This document shows positions 29,438-39,962 of a DNA stretch of 64,000 nt, one piece after another (within the stretch, counting starts at the first letter, position 1; every line of letters begins with the position of its first letter). Source of the DNA: Plasmodiophora brassicae (lineage: Eukaryota; Endomyxa; Phytomyxea; Plasmodiophorida; Plasmodiophoridae); contig JASFAU010000011.1 of NCBI GenBank assembly GCA_039704465.1, positions 620,001-684,000 of the forward strand, read 5' to 3'. The notes beneath the pieces are model-generated. The model was not told the DNA's origin and did not search any database. It saw only the letters and a program-made list of their open reading frames with translations. The position numbers and the translations under genes are program-made.

Positions 29438-31004
29438 TTACTGGTGGGCCAAGCGCTGGATCAGCGAGATCGAGACGAGCAGCGTGGACGCCAGCGCAAA
29501 TCCGAGTACGAACAAAGGCCACCACCGGTGCTGAAACGGTGATGCCTGCGCGTTCGTAAACGGTTCCTCGAATTTGACGCGTCGCGCGGCCCGAATGAGA
29601 AGGGCGGGGATGACGAACTGGATGACGATACCGGCGTAGGATCCGGTTACAGCAACGAGTATGTCGACGTTCGTAACCAAAGCGGCTATCACGATTGGTG
29701 GAACTCCCGCCAGCAGTGAGTACCAGTGCCAACGGCTATTGCTTCGACGTGCATCGGTGCCTAGCAGGCCCTGTTGCTGCTTAAAGGATCTCAGTCGCAA
29801 AGTCTGCAGTAAAGAACACCACCGTACCACATCGCCGACCGAATCGTCATGATGCCGTCGGGAGATACTGATGAGGTTGTTCCCTGTCGACTTATTTCAG
29901 CGTGCTGTGAGAGAGTAGGGATGCGGACAGGCTGCTTACGAAGCGTGATCGCGATTAGGGGAAAGTTGGACGTCAACGAGAAGATGGGGAACAACTCGAG
30001 GAAATCTGCCATCCAGATCAGGCCTACGTCTTTCAAGTAGCCGAAATTCAACGTATACAGCTCCTGACGGTCGACGCTAAGAACAGTGGGCGCCACGACG
30101 ACGCGGTTCACCGCCACCTACCTTTTGATGCGATCCGAATGCAACCACTGCAGTGATACAGAGCGTCATATAAACCATGGTTATGAGGACATAGTCCCAG
30201 GCAAATATCGCAACCAGGCGGGCCTTGTTCTTGATCAACGATATGATCCCTGGAACGCTGTGATGGCACATGTCTGGAATATAAGACTGGGTACATACCC
30301 TGATCTGTGGTTCACGATTGAAGCCTTACATGAGTAAACGCAAGCGCCGAAGGCAACCGGAATGTCGGGAAGGCTGAACATATTAACCGGCCGGGATATG
30401 TCTCTTGACACCGTCGTTGCCCGCACGATAGCGAACGAAATCATAAGGGCCAGAGCCACATTGCGAATGAGTAGCGTCGCGTACTGCAGCGGCTTCGTAT
30501 TGCTAAATGTCATGAAACAGAAGGGCCCGACGGCCAGGGCGAACCCCGCTAGACAGACTTGATACCCATCTGGATAGAAGAACGCTGATAACGTTCGAGC
30601 AACACTGACTGCATAAATGGATAGGTCGCCGTATCTGCAAGAGGTACATCGTCAACGCTGGGAAGCCTGGATCGCCCGCAAACGTACAAGTAGATGATAA
30701 GCGCGACGGTGCACAGAAAAGATTGGCGCTTGCCCAGCAAGGTGGTCGTCATGTCAGTGATTTCTGAGCGTCCGCTCATGTGCTCCGATACGGCGCGTGC
30801 TTCGATAACGAACGTGACGCAAACGAATGCAACGATCCCGCAAGTCGCCAATAATATCGTCCCGAGCAGGAGCCCGCCTCGTGCAAATGCCAGCGGTAAC
30901 GTCAGAGCACCGACACCGACAATCAGATTGAAGACAAACACGGCCCCTGTCCATCGTGTGAATGCCGCCCCGTTACCGCCATTGGTAGAAGCTCCGATCG
31001 GCAT
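29438..31004 (-). CDS. TMEM104: TMEM104-like amino-acid-transporter-family membrane protein
   Basis: Eleven-span protein of the amino acid/auxin permease fold, 444 residues. Exons are 31004-30688, 30634-30330, 30273-30122, 30063-29869 and 29803-29438; introns 53-65 bases. Family blocks are FVFNLIVGVGALTLPLAFA in helix 1, IYLYGDLSIYAVSVA, YSYMCHHSVPGII, DYVLITMVYMTLCITAV, ELYTLNF, FPIFSLTSNFPLIAITLR, and TGSYAGIVIQFVIPALL. This order follows TMEM104 rather than SLC38 or SLC36. Substrate is unknown in the family. The exon 3-4 junction was set to give a 58-base intron ending cgtcag rather than an earlier acceptor that breaks the frame. Confidence 0.9.
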
Positions 31005-31365
31005 AGTATTGTGATACCGCCCCCGCGGCCGGCACGTCCACGACGGCTATTTCTAGCCAGACGATCATCTCGGTTGCCAGCGGTCACCATCGCAACATCG
31101 CCGACGGCGTCGCGTCGCGGCCATCACAGGGCGACACCCAGCACTGGTCCCGGCGACCTGCACTATGCCGGTAGTATCGTTTTAAACTGACGAACGAAGA
31201 CACGGCTCATGGAACATTCCACGCGTCCCCAAACATTCCAGTTGTTTCGGAACCGCGGGGCGAAAAGAAAATGGAAACGTTGGACGAGCCACGAGGCACG
31301 TACCATTTTAGGCGCGGTTGTCCGTGGCCGTGGGGGTCTTCCGTTGCTTCCCGGTGGGCACTGCA

Positions 31366-31908
31366 ATGGCGACGATGCTGACGCAACGGGCGCGCTTCGC
31401 CATGCGGGCGATGACCGCGTCGCGGGCATGGGCGTCGACGAAGCTGTTCACGGAGTCGCACGAATGGGTCGACAACGACAACAGGGTCGGGATTTCGGAT
31501 TTCGCGCAGGTCGGCCTCTAGCATGTCTAAAGGTGTGTGCACTGCTGACGGTTCGTCACGCGGGGAAGAGCGAACTTGGCGATATCGTTTACATCGATCT
31601 ACCTGATGTCGGAGCGAAGTTCAAGAAGGGTGCCGTGTTCGGTTCGGTCGAATCAGTCAAAGGTTAACGTGTTGCATGTCGACGGTGTAGCTGCTGCCTG
31701 ACATCTCGAATATTCAGCTGCGAGCGACGTGTACATGCCTGTATCAGGAGAAGTCGTCGAGGTCAATGACGACGCCAAATCGAACCCAGCGATTGTGAAC
31801 GAAGACGCCGAAGGCAAGGGTTGGATGCTGAAAATCAAGGCCGACGACGATGCCGAACGCGAGAAGCTCCTCAATGCCGATGCGTACAAGTCTCATGTCG
31901 AGAAATAG
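31366..31908 (+). CDS. GCVH: Glycine cleavage system H protein
   Basis: Mitochondrial lipoyl carrier that shuttles the aminomethyl group between P and T proteins. Exons are 31366-31509, 31569-31662 and 31718-31908, 142 residues; introns 59 and 55 bases. A short presequence (MATMLTQRARFAMRAMTASRAWAS) precedes KLFTESHEWV, RVGISDFAQ, ELGDIVYIDLPDVGA and SVESVKAASDVYMPVSGEV. The lipoylated Lys is the K of ESVKA; the intron falls directly after it. The C-terminal block GWMLKIKADD is complete. Length is normal. It depends on mitochondrial fatty acid synthesis, represented here by MECR. Confidence 0.96.
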
Positions 31909-31977
31909 TCACGATACCGGATTCTATGGGACCATGCACGCCTCGTGTGTGCCAGATAGCAAGTTCATAATAGACGG

Positions 31978-33090
31978 CTATTCCATTACTGGGTTGATTT
32001 CACGAACAGAGGCGCGCTTGACATGCAGCCGGTAGACATCGTCCGACCGAATAACCGAGGTCTCTCCTGACCGCAATATCGGCGAATCATCGTTCGCGAA
32101 CGGGTCAACAGCGTCTGGGTACTTGCATCCCGTTCGAGACAAGGCGGCCAGATCAACGTCGTCGTAGTCCAGGACAAGGTCCCAAGTGCCACCATTAGCG
32201 CCATCGGTGGCGTCGCAGTAGACTCTCAGGTTGACAGATAATCCGTCCTGGTTCGTTCGCACGACGAACTTGAGGCCAAAGTATCTGGACCGGAAGTCGA
32301 ACGTCTTGAACCTCCTTTTGGCAGGTATGGCACTGGAGTAGATGATGGTGCCATTGCTGTCGTGGCGAAACTCCTTCTTGATCTGCACCGCGCCATCTGA
32401 CGTAATCCAGTTAGCCATCATGAACGTCATCCGGATGGAGGTTCGTCAGTCTTACTGTCCAGGAACACTCGTGCATAGTATGCCCGCGCTTCACAGGGAT
32501 CTGCTCTGAACCGGTTATGCCGCGTTCTCGAAATGATTGTGATCGACGCAATGTTGTTAGGTCCCCAGCCTACCGGTCGCGGTGGCAAATCAGCACCACT
32601 TCGGTAAGGACTGTCGGAAAGCAGAGACAATCACCTTCTGCCATGCCGTAAACCGTCGTCTCCGTATTCATCCATCCTGTTGACGGTGCGGTTATATAGA
32701 ATCGAGGGGCTGTCCCGTTCATGACGAGTTCGCCGTTGCCAATCTCGAACGGTCCCGTGCCACGGGAGACGCATCGCGAATCCGCTGGGTCTTCCTGAAA
32801 CCGTTCGTTCGTGTAAGACGACCCACAGTATTGCAGTCAATCATTCATGATCGTACCTGAAAAGCTTTGTCGACAACACGCCGGCCGTCCCAGTTGGCGT
32901 ACCAATCACCGGATTCGTCCACTGAGGCGAACAGTTGTTCGATTCCGAACCGATCCTGGTTACCATCATGCTGGGTGTCCACTGGCACGGTCCCGTCTAC
33001 GTCCTGCGCATTCGAAATCACCATGACCGCGACGAGCACGACCACAAGCAGTCGTCCAAGAACATGGCAACCGGTTGACATGATGGTCAA
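31978..33090 (-). CDS. Secreted carbohydrate-active-like beta-sandwich protein
   Basis: Secreted protein of 308 residues. Exons are 33090-32857, 32794-32635, 32569-32456 and 32396-31978; introns 59-65 bases. Signal peptide MSTGCHVLGRLLVVVLVAVMVIS. The mature part has FGIEQLFASV, FEIGNGELVMNGTAPRFYI, TTVYGMA, DPCEARAYYARVFLDNGAVQIKKEF, YFGLKFVV and VNLRVYCDATDGANGGTWDLV. I recognise this pattern as a jelly-roll-like family seen in microbial secreted proteins near polysaccharide lyases and laminin-G-like lectins, but cannot name the domain or its substrate. Each splice restores a block of this pattern. Binding or cleavage of a wall polysaccharide would fit but is inference. Confidence 0.7.
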
Positions 33091-33181
33091 TATGAGATTT
33101 CGCCAGTGAGGTGACTCAACAGGGTCAGCTCACTCGTCATTCGTTCGAGCAAGGGGTTGCTGTTACACAGGCGATACTCGT

Positions 33182-33974
33182 TTAGAATTTCGTTTTGGTT
33201 CCGGTGAACGCTGCCGTTGCTTGCAGAGCCTTCTGTTTCTGTGCTGCCGCCCACGATGGGTGCACTTTCGGTTCCTTCGACTGAGCCCGGACCGGACCAG
33301 CAGCGTTGCGCTGGGCGACTAAATGTTTCGCCTTGGCGCCGTATTTACGTTCTGCCAACGCCCGTCTGGCACGCTGACCGGGCCGGTTCATTCGCACGCG
33401 ATCACACTCCTCGATCTCTGTCGACGACGACGAATATGACGATCCGTCATCAGCGTCCTTCCGATTGGGTCCTCGTCGCATCTCGTCAATAACACGAGTC
33501 ATAGCAGACGACTTGAGAATGTCCTTCATGACGCCCACGACGGCATCCGATTGATCGCTGTCCCGCTCAAGAAGGGCGTGTGGATCAGACTGCCCTTCCA
33601 GCTTGACCATGGCGGCAACGCTCAATAGGTCCAAATCCACGGCCTGTGCCATACAGTAAGATGCCTCGTGGACGCCGCCCCACCCGAATCAGGACACATA
33701 CCTTGACCGCAGCCAGCGTGCGCTCCAATCTCGCGGCGAGCTTCGCCTGCTTTGCGTTGCTCTTCGCAACCGCTGCTGCATTTTCAGGCTCAGCCTTGCA
33801 GGCCGCACCAAGCCGGTCCTGGGCCGAACGCAACAACCGTACTGTCTTCTGCGCGAGGAACGTCTTCGCCTTCTTCGCCGTCTGCCTCAGCAAACGCAAG
33901 CGCTTCTTCTTCACGGGCGCCGCCTGGAACTGCTTCAGCAGGTCTCTCCAGGGCCCAATCGTTCCCTCAGACAT
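33182..33974 (-). CDS. BUD22: BUD22/SRFBP1-like ribosome biogenesis protein
   Basis: Nucleolar protein of 18S rRNA maturation, 244 residues. Exons are 33974-33702 and 33643-33182 with a 58-base intron. The N-terminal part is a Lys/Arg/Ala-rich helical region (KKKRLRLLRQTAKKAKTFLAQKT). The diagnostic C-terminus is MNRPGQRARRALAERKYGAKAKHL, then HPSWAAAQKQK and a final TGTKTKF, as in Bud22 and SRFBP1. An acidic/Ser-rich linker (DADDGSSYSSSSTEIEE) precedes it. Start MSEGTIGPWRDLLKQF was chosen as the first Met after which family-like helices begin. Confidence 0.85.
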
Positions 33975-34116
33975 CGTCTGCACGCGGGTCTCACAACGAC
34001 TGCGCAGTTTCTGACGCGCGGGACTCCGCCACGTTACCACGTAAGCATCGAACCATACAATTGCCCGCATGCTGTATTTCTACATGCGTCGTGGAACAGG
34101 AAGCAACGCCGGCGCG

Positions 34117-34939
34117 TTAGTGTACGTAAGGCATGAAGATTGCTACGTAGGACAAGCAGCACGCGGATGATTTCCGGGTGCGGTCCTGACGATCAGCGAG
34201 AAGGAATACGGTGAACCAGTAGAGGCCCAGCGAGGCGGCCAAGTGCCACCATGCGTGCAGGTACATGTCGAATGGCAGCCACGAATGCTCGCCGCCGTTG
34301 ATGAAGATGCACAGGTTTAGATCGATCAGCCAGCACGAAACTCCGAAGGCGTACAGCCCGATGCCCTGCGTGAACAGCGAAGTCATTCGAGCGTCTGTCG
34401 GCAGATTCAGTGCCAGCGGGGAACCAAACGTAACGAATACCTGCGCCACCGTGCCTCCGACGCAAGAATACTTTGAACATGATGTATAAGCAGAGGATCT
34501 CCATTGTGCCGAAGGTTAAATGGAAGACTGCAAACTGAATGCTACCCGATGTGGTAGCGACCAATCCGCAGACACAGGCGGTGTGGGCACCGATAGCGGC
34601 ACGTGTCCAGAACGATGGTTCGACGCCGTTATATGCTTCCAGCAGAATATCGAGCAGTGCAGCGACGACAAAAAGCATTGGAAGTTCATCCAACATCTGC
34701 ATCTCATACATCAACGTCGCATGGAACAGGGCGCTTCCAATGCCGACAAGGATGATGGACGCAAACACGCACTGAAACGGGAGCGGTGCTCTGCGATGCA
34801 GCCGCGCACCACAAATTCCAACAACGCACATAGCCAGGGATGACAGCGAGTTCGCAAACTCAGCAACGTATGGCGTGAACACGTAGTCATCCTCACACCA
34901 GTTGACGCTGGCCGTCTGCGGCCAGTAGCCCGTTTGCAT
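34117..34939 (-). CDS. Alkaline ceramidase
   Basis: Membrane amidase of the CREST superfamily that hydrolyses ceramide to sphingosine and fatty acid in ER or Golgi. Exons are 34939-34441 and 34394-34117 with a 46-base intron, 258 residues; Met at 34972 is an alternative start. Hallmarks are GYWPQTASVNWCEDDYVFTPYVAEF at the start, SALFHATLMYEMQMLDELPM holding the first metal-binding His and active-site Asp, and WWHLAASLG with the HAWWH pair of zinc ligands near the end. Seven membrane segments fit. All catalytic residues are in place, so activity is expected. Confidence 0.94.
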
Positions 34940-35277
34940 CAGTGGCCAACGCGAGCGGTCATCGCCACGCAATGAGCACCCGGAGGCCGGTTTTGGGATG
35001 GCTCAAGTACCACCGAATTCTCGAACGCGCATGGTTTCGAAAAGAGACCCGTTCCGGCGTTTTCTCGAAGTCTCAACGGCGAGACTTCGGTGCCTTCAAT
35101 ACAGACCCGCCCATTGGCAAACGCAGGGCGCAACTTTTCTTGACTCGACAGTTATGGTCGCAGGGTACCGGTCGCATAATCTCTTGCAGATTACCCCGTG
35201 TGACGGGTTGCCGTTCCTTGTCGCCGCCGCATTGGCGTGCGCAGGGGTACAGTACCAGCTGGCAGCCGCGAGCGGGG

Positions 35278-38200
35278 ATGGGCGGGATGCCTGTGGAAAT
35301 GTCGGACGTCGCGGTCCGCGTCAACGAGTCGCCGGGCATGTCGTTCGGCACCGTTGTGCCGATTGACATTCGTGTCGAGAATCTGTCGATCGAGATGGTT
35401 CAGCGGTCGTTGTCCGCGAAAGGCTCCACGCAAGAACAAACAAGCAAGACCTTGCTGAAGGACATCAACATGGAGGTACCCCATGGGAAGCTAATGGCAA
35501 TCATGGGCGGATCTGGAAGTGGGAAGACCACCCTTCTTAACGCGTTAGCAGGTCTGCATGTGACCTCGTCGGTCATGAAAAAATATATACTCGGCCCATT
35601 TACCGTACACACAGGGAGGACGAAACAAAGGCAGTTCCGTATCGGGGGTTTATCGAAGACGGAGATGAGCGGGCGCATTCTGTTTAACGGGCGCTCTCCT
35701 CGCTACTACTCAAATGCTGTTGCTTACGTACAACAGCACGACGCTTTGTTACCGTACCTGACGGGTAGCGCTTGCGCGGTTGAGCATATGCTCGTTGTGC
35801 TAATTCGGAACGTTGTGCAGTTAGGCAAACCCTGAGATTTGCTGGGCAACTTCGCCTGCCGCGCACGCTGTCCCGAGCTGAAAAGGACACGATTGTGGAA
35901 TCAGTCATCAACGAACTCGGCTTAAAGCACTGTGCGTCGACACTGGTCGGCAACGAATGGCGCAAAGGGATTTCCGGTGGCGAAAAGAGACGCGTCTCGT
36001 ACGTAAGTGCATTGTGGACCTGCGCGATTTCTGACGCCCCTGCAGAGTTGGCGTTCAACTTCTTTTGAACCCGTCAGTCATCTTTATGGATGAACCAACG
36101 TAGGCGCCCCGCTCCGTAATCCGGTGCAGTCCGATTTGTGTTGACGTTCGATCGTGAATGTCAGAACGGGTTTGGACGCGTTTTCGGCGAGGGCCCTTAT
36201 CGAAACACTATCGGCCCTGTGTGAGCGAGGCAGAACAATTGTCGTTTCGATCCATCAACCGCGATCAGACATTTTTAACGCATTCACCCACATTACGCTA
36301 TTGGCGCAAGGTCGCCTGGCCTACTCTGGCAGTCGGGAAGGTGCTCTTTCCCATTTCGCTTCACTGGGGCATGAAATTGAAGAGAACGTCAACGGCGCCG
36401 ATTTTCTTATCGACATCACGAACGTTGACTATCGGAGCGTGGCCGCTGGGACAGAGAGTAAGGCCCGAGTTAATTCGATTATTCATGCATGGGAGAAGAT
36501 GCAAGTGGACCAGGAACAGCCACCGGTGGTGTCTCCGGCAAACAGCCATGAGCGCGTTCAGCACCATGGCGCCACATTCTTCCAACAAATTCGTATCCTG
36601 TGCGGAAGAGTTGTTTCCAACATGGTTGAGGACCGCCTTACGCTTTGGGGGACCGTTCTTCAAGTCGTCTCTCTCGGTCTGGCCCTGGGATTCATATTTT
36701 ATCAACTCGATGAGACCCCGGTATAACCCACAATGTTACGTTTCAGGTCAAACCCATTGCTTATCCCTGAGCGTTTCTAGACAGGAATATTAAGCAGGAA
36801 GTCTGCCATGTACAGCATCTGCGCTTTGCCGAACTACCTTTCGCTGATGTTCATTATATGGAAACTGTGCAATGAGTGAGTATCGGAATGGCGCGCCTCT
36901 TTCTTCGGCTTCTCACATTATCTGTTATATGAAGGATGGCTATCTTCGATCGCGAACGAAGCGACAATATGTATTCTGTTCCGGCATACCTCGTGTCATG
37001 GTACACGGTTAACGTCATGCTTTACGTGTTCACCTCCCTTGCCTACACCGTCATTGTCTACTTTCTTATTGGGCTACGCAAAGATGATCTTGCGTATCAT
37101 TTCTTCGTCGCGTTCGGCGCTATTCTAATGATGCAGCTCGTGACGTAAGCCAATCGCGTTATCCTCTCCGCATGGACTTCTGACATGACGCTTGTCAGTG
37201 TTTCCCTGGGCTATGTTTGCGCTTCGTGCAGCCGGGATTTCGGCATCGCGTCATTGATTGGCAGTGAGATTGCTGGCACATGGTATCATTGCACGACGCT
37301 CTAACGTTGAGGTTGCAGATTCCGTATTTACATTCCTGTCCATGTCATCTGGGTTCTTTATCCCTGTTGATGTCATCCCGGTCTATTTGCGCTGGTTTGG
37401 CGAAGTCGGCTACATTACAATGGGTCTGCGAGTGATTGCAAACAATGAGCTTGAATCGAGGGTGTTTGCGTGTCCTGGGCTGCCATCGGGCGTTCCTGCG
37501 TGTCAAGGAAGCTACGTTCTAAGCGGTTACGGCTTCAAACCGGGCTTGCTGGTTCCGTTCCTGGTCATGATCGTCCTTGTCGTCGCTCTGGCCATCGTAG
37601 CAGGCACGGTATTGCATTTGTTCCCTAACGAGGGCGTTCGATTTGCTGCGAAAGTCAAGACCTCAGAGGAAGATGTAACTCGGGAGGAGCCAGCGCAAGT
37701 CTCAATAGCAACCAAGGTTTCTAAGCCGGTCACGGTTATCATTGACGATCTGTCGATGGCAATTACTCGGAAAACGCCATTCTCGTCAACGTCCTCAACC
37801 GCCAATATCCTTCAATCGATTTCGGCGACTTTCGTTGCAGGATCGCTGACAGCGATCTTTGGGGTATCTGGTGCAGGAAAGTCCACCGTCTTGTCGCTTC
37901 TGGCAGGCCGCAAACCCGCATTACAGGCGTTCTCATCTGTAGCCTACAAAGGAAAGATACTGCACAACGGCAAGGAGCTGGCGCCTGAACAAATTGGCCA
38001 TTGGACGGCATCTGTCCGGCAAGATGACACCCACCTGCTTCCGGCCTTGACGGCACGCGAAACGTTGCGATACGCTGCAGCCCTTCGTCTACCGAACGAA
38101 AGCAATGAGAAGCAACGATCCGCAGCTGACAGAGTCCTTGGCGAACTCGGTCTCACTGAATGTGCTGACACGCTCGTCGGTGGCGGCAAGATCAAGGTCA

Positions 38201-39921
38201 GGGGACGAGAGAATGTGGCCTTTTGTCGAGAGCACGGTATCAACTGACTTGCCCAGGGCTTATCCGGAGGTGAAAAGCGAAGACTGTCTGTAGGCCTGGC
38301 CATGTTATCCGATCCAGCAGTTTTGATCTGCGATGAGCCAACTTCGGTAGACTGTCGCTGTAGGCATCGCGAATTCGTCTCATCTTGTGCGTTGCTTCTT
38401 GCAGGGTCTGGATGCAGCCACAGCACGGAACATGATGTCAACGCTCAAGCAGATCGCACTGACCGGGCGGACCGTGATTTGCACGATTCACCAGCCGCGA
38501 TCGGACATCTTCCCTCTTCTGGATTCAATACTGCTTCTGGCCCGCGGAGGCCACGTCGTCTTCCAAGGGTCCGGCAGCGCGATGATATCTCACTTCGCGA
38601 CGCTCGGCTATCAGCTGTTTGTGCACCCGACCTGCATGTCTTGCGGCCCTGCTTACCGGCTCTTCTGTTGTAGGCCTCCGTTGACGAACCCGGCTGATTT
38701 CGCCATTGACGTTTCGTCTATCGATGTTCGTGGTGACGCGGAGGCCCAGACAACGGAACGGGTTCACAGGCTGATTGAGGCTTGGCATCCGCCTCCAGCT
38801 GTACCCAGTGAGGGTCATGATCTGAACGATGACGACGTAGCTGCGTCCGTCAGCAAGGTGAAAACGCGGCCGACGTTGACGGCACTCCCCGTGCTCGTTG
38901 AAAGATCGTTCCGAAATCTGCGGCGGCAAGCCGACATCATCTGGTCCCGCCTCGGGCAAGCGCTCGCGTTCGCTCTGATTCTGGCCGCCTATCTGTCGCC
39001 GTTCGGGCACGACCAGGCATCGGTCACGACCAGGATTGGCTACATGGTACGTCGGGGTCTGGAGCGTGCACTCACGACCCATGGGAGTGACTCGTGATAT
39101 GTAGCAACAGGCTGGCGCCCTGGTATTCATCGGCATGCTGAACTGCATTGCCGTGTTTCCACAGGAGCGCAGCCTGTTCCGGTTCGAGCGCCAAGATGGA
39201 TTGTACTCGACGTCGGCGTTCTTCTGGACGTACACGATGAACGAACTCCCGTTCGGTACGCGCGTCCTGCAGTATCGCTAGTGACGGTGCCGTCTAATTA
39301 ATGTCGTTCCGCCACTCCCAGAACTTTTCGAGGCGATCCTCTGGGCGCTGGTCAGCACGTACTGTGTCGGTACCAAGATTGACATTGGGCTCGAAATCTT
39401 CGTCAGCCTTGCGCTGGTGAACGCCGGCGAAAGCATTGGTATCTCTTTCTGCTCTCTGGTCGGTGCCCACCCTTGCGTGCGATCCCGTTGTTTGGCCAGT
39501 AGATAACGTTGTCCACAGCTGTCCCAGCCTGGGTTCTCTGTCCAGATCATTAGCAGCATCCTCAGCTTGATGTCCGTTATGGCTGGGTTCCTCAGGTCGG
39601 TTCAGTTTCCCGACTACACCGTGTCAGCAAAGGAATGCTGACGCTGCTTGCAGTACCCAGATGCCCGAAACTCTGAATATCCTCAATCATGCATCGATAC
39701 TGAGGTACGCTGCGCGAGCCCAGGCGATCGAGGAGTTCAGGGACGAAGTGTTCACATGCGGCAACCCGCTGGGATGCCAGTTCGCAACGGGTGCCGACGT
39801 TCTGTCCCTTCTCGGGTTCGATTCAAGCTCCGGCGCCTTCAGCTCAGCACTGGTCGGCATTGCAGTAACGGCTGTCGCCTACCGTATCTCTGCATTGCTG
39901 GTCATGGCGACCGCATTGTAA
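35278..39921 (+). CDS. Full-size ABCG (white-type) transporter
   Basis: Two half-transporters in one chain, 1276 residues, order NBD1-TMD1-NBD2-TMD2. Fifteen exons: 35278-35764, 35821-35998, 36046-36099, 36165-36720, 36781-36875, 36935-37144, 37199-37263, 37319-38196, 38257-38346, 38405-38616, 38674-39046, 39105-39255, 39322-39458, 39519-39595, 39654-39921. NBD1 has Walker A GGSGSGKT, signature GISGGEKRRVS, Walker B VIFMDEPT. NBD2 has GVSGAGKS, GLSGGEKRRLS and VLICDEPT. The GLDA and SIHQPRSDIF / TIHQPRSDIF switch regions are intact in both. Linkers NGADFLIDI and TNPADFAIDV are ABCG features. Both ATP sites look competent. The motifs are closer to white/ABCG half-transporters than to fungal PDR proteins, whose NBD2 differs. 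Export of lipids or toxins is likely, substrate unknown. The stop lies 41 bases from that of the convergent gene. Confidence 0.92.
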
Positions 39922-39962
39922 TCCAATGAAGTCGTCGTTTGGTTTCAGCCTCTGCCCATGTT

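Noticed and set aside
34942..35277. N-terminal extension of the ABCG transporter back to 34942
   Set aside because: The extension is antisense to the ceramidase start, basic and low in conserved features; ATG 35278 directly precedes transporter-like sequence.
38347..38404. Frameshift or pseudogene in the ABCG transporter, where the frame breaks after EPTS
   Set aside because: A 58-base GT-AG intron joins EPTS to GLDAATA exactly, as do the other breaks in this gene.
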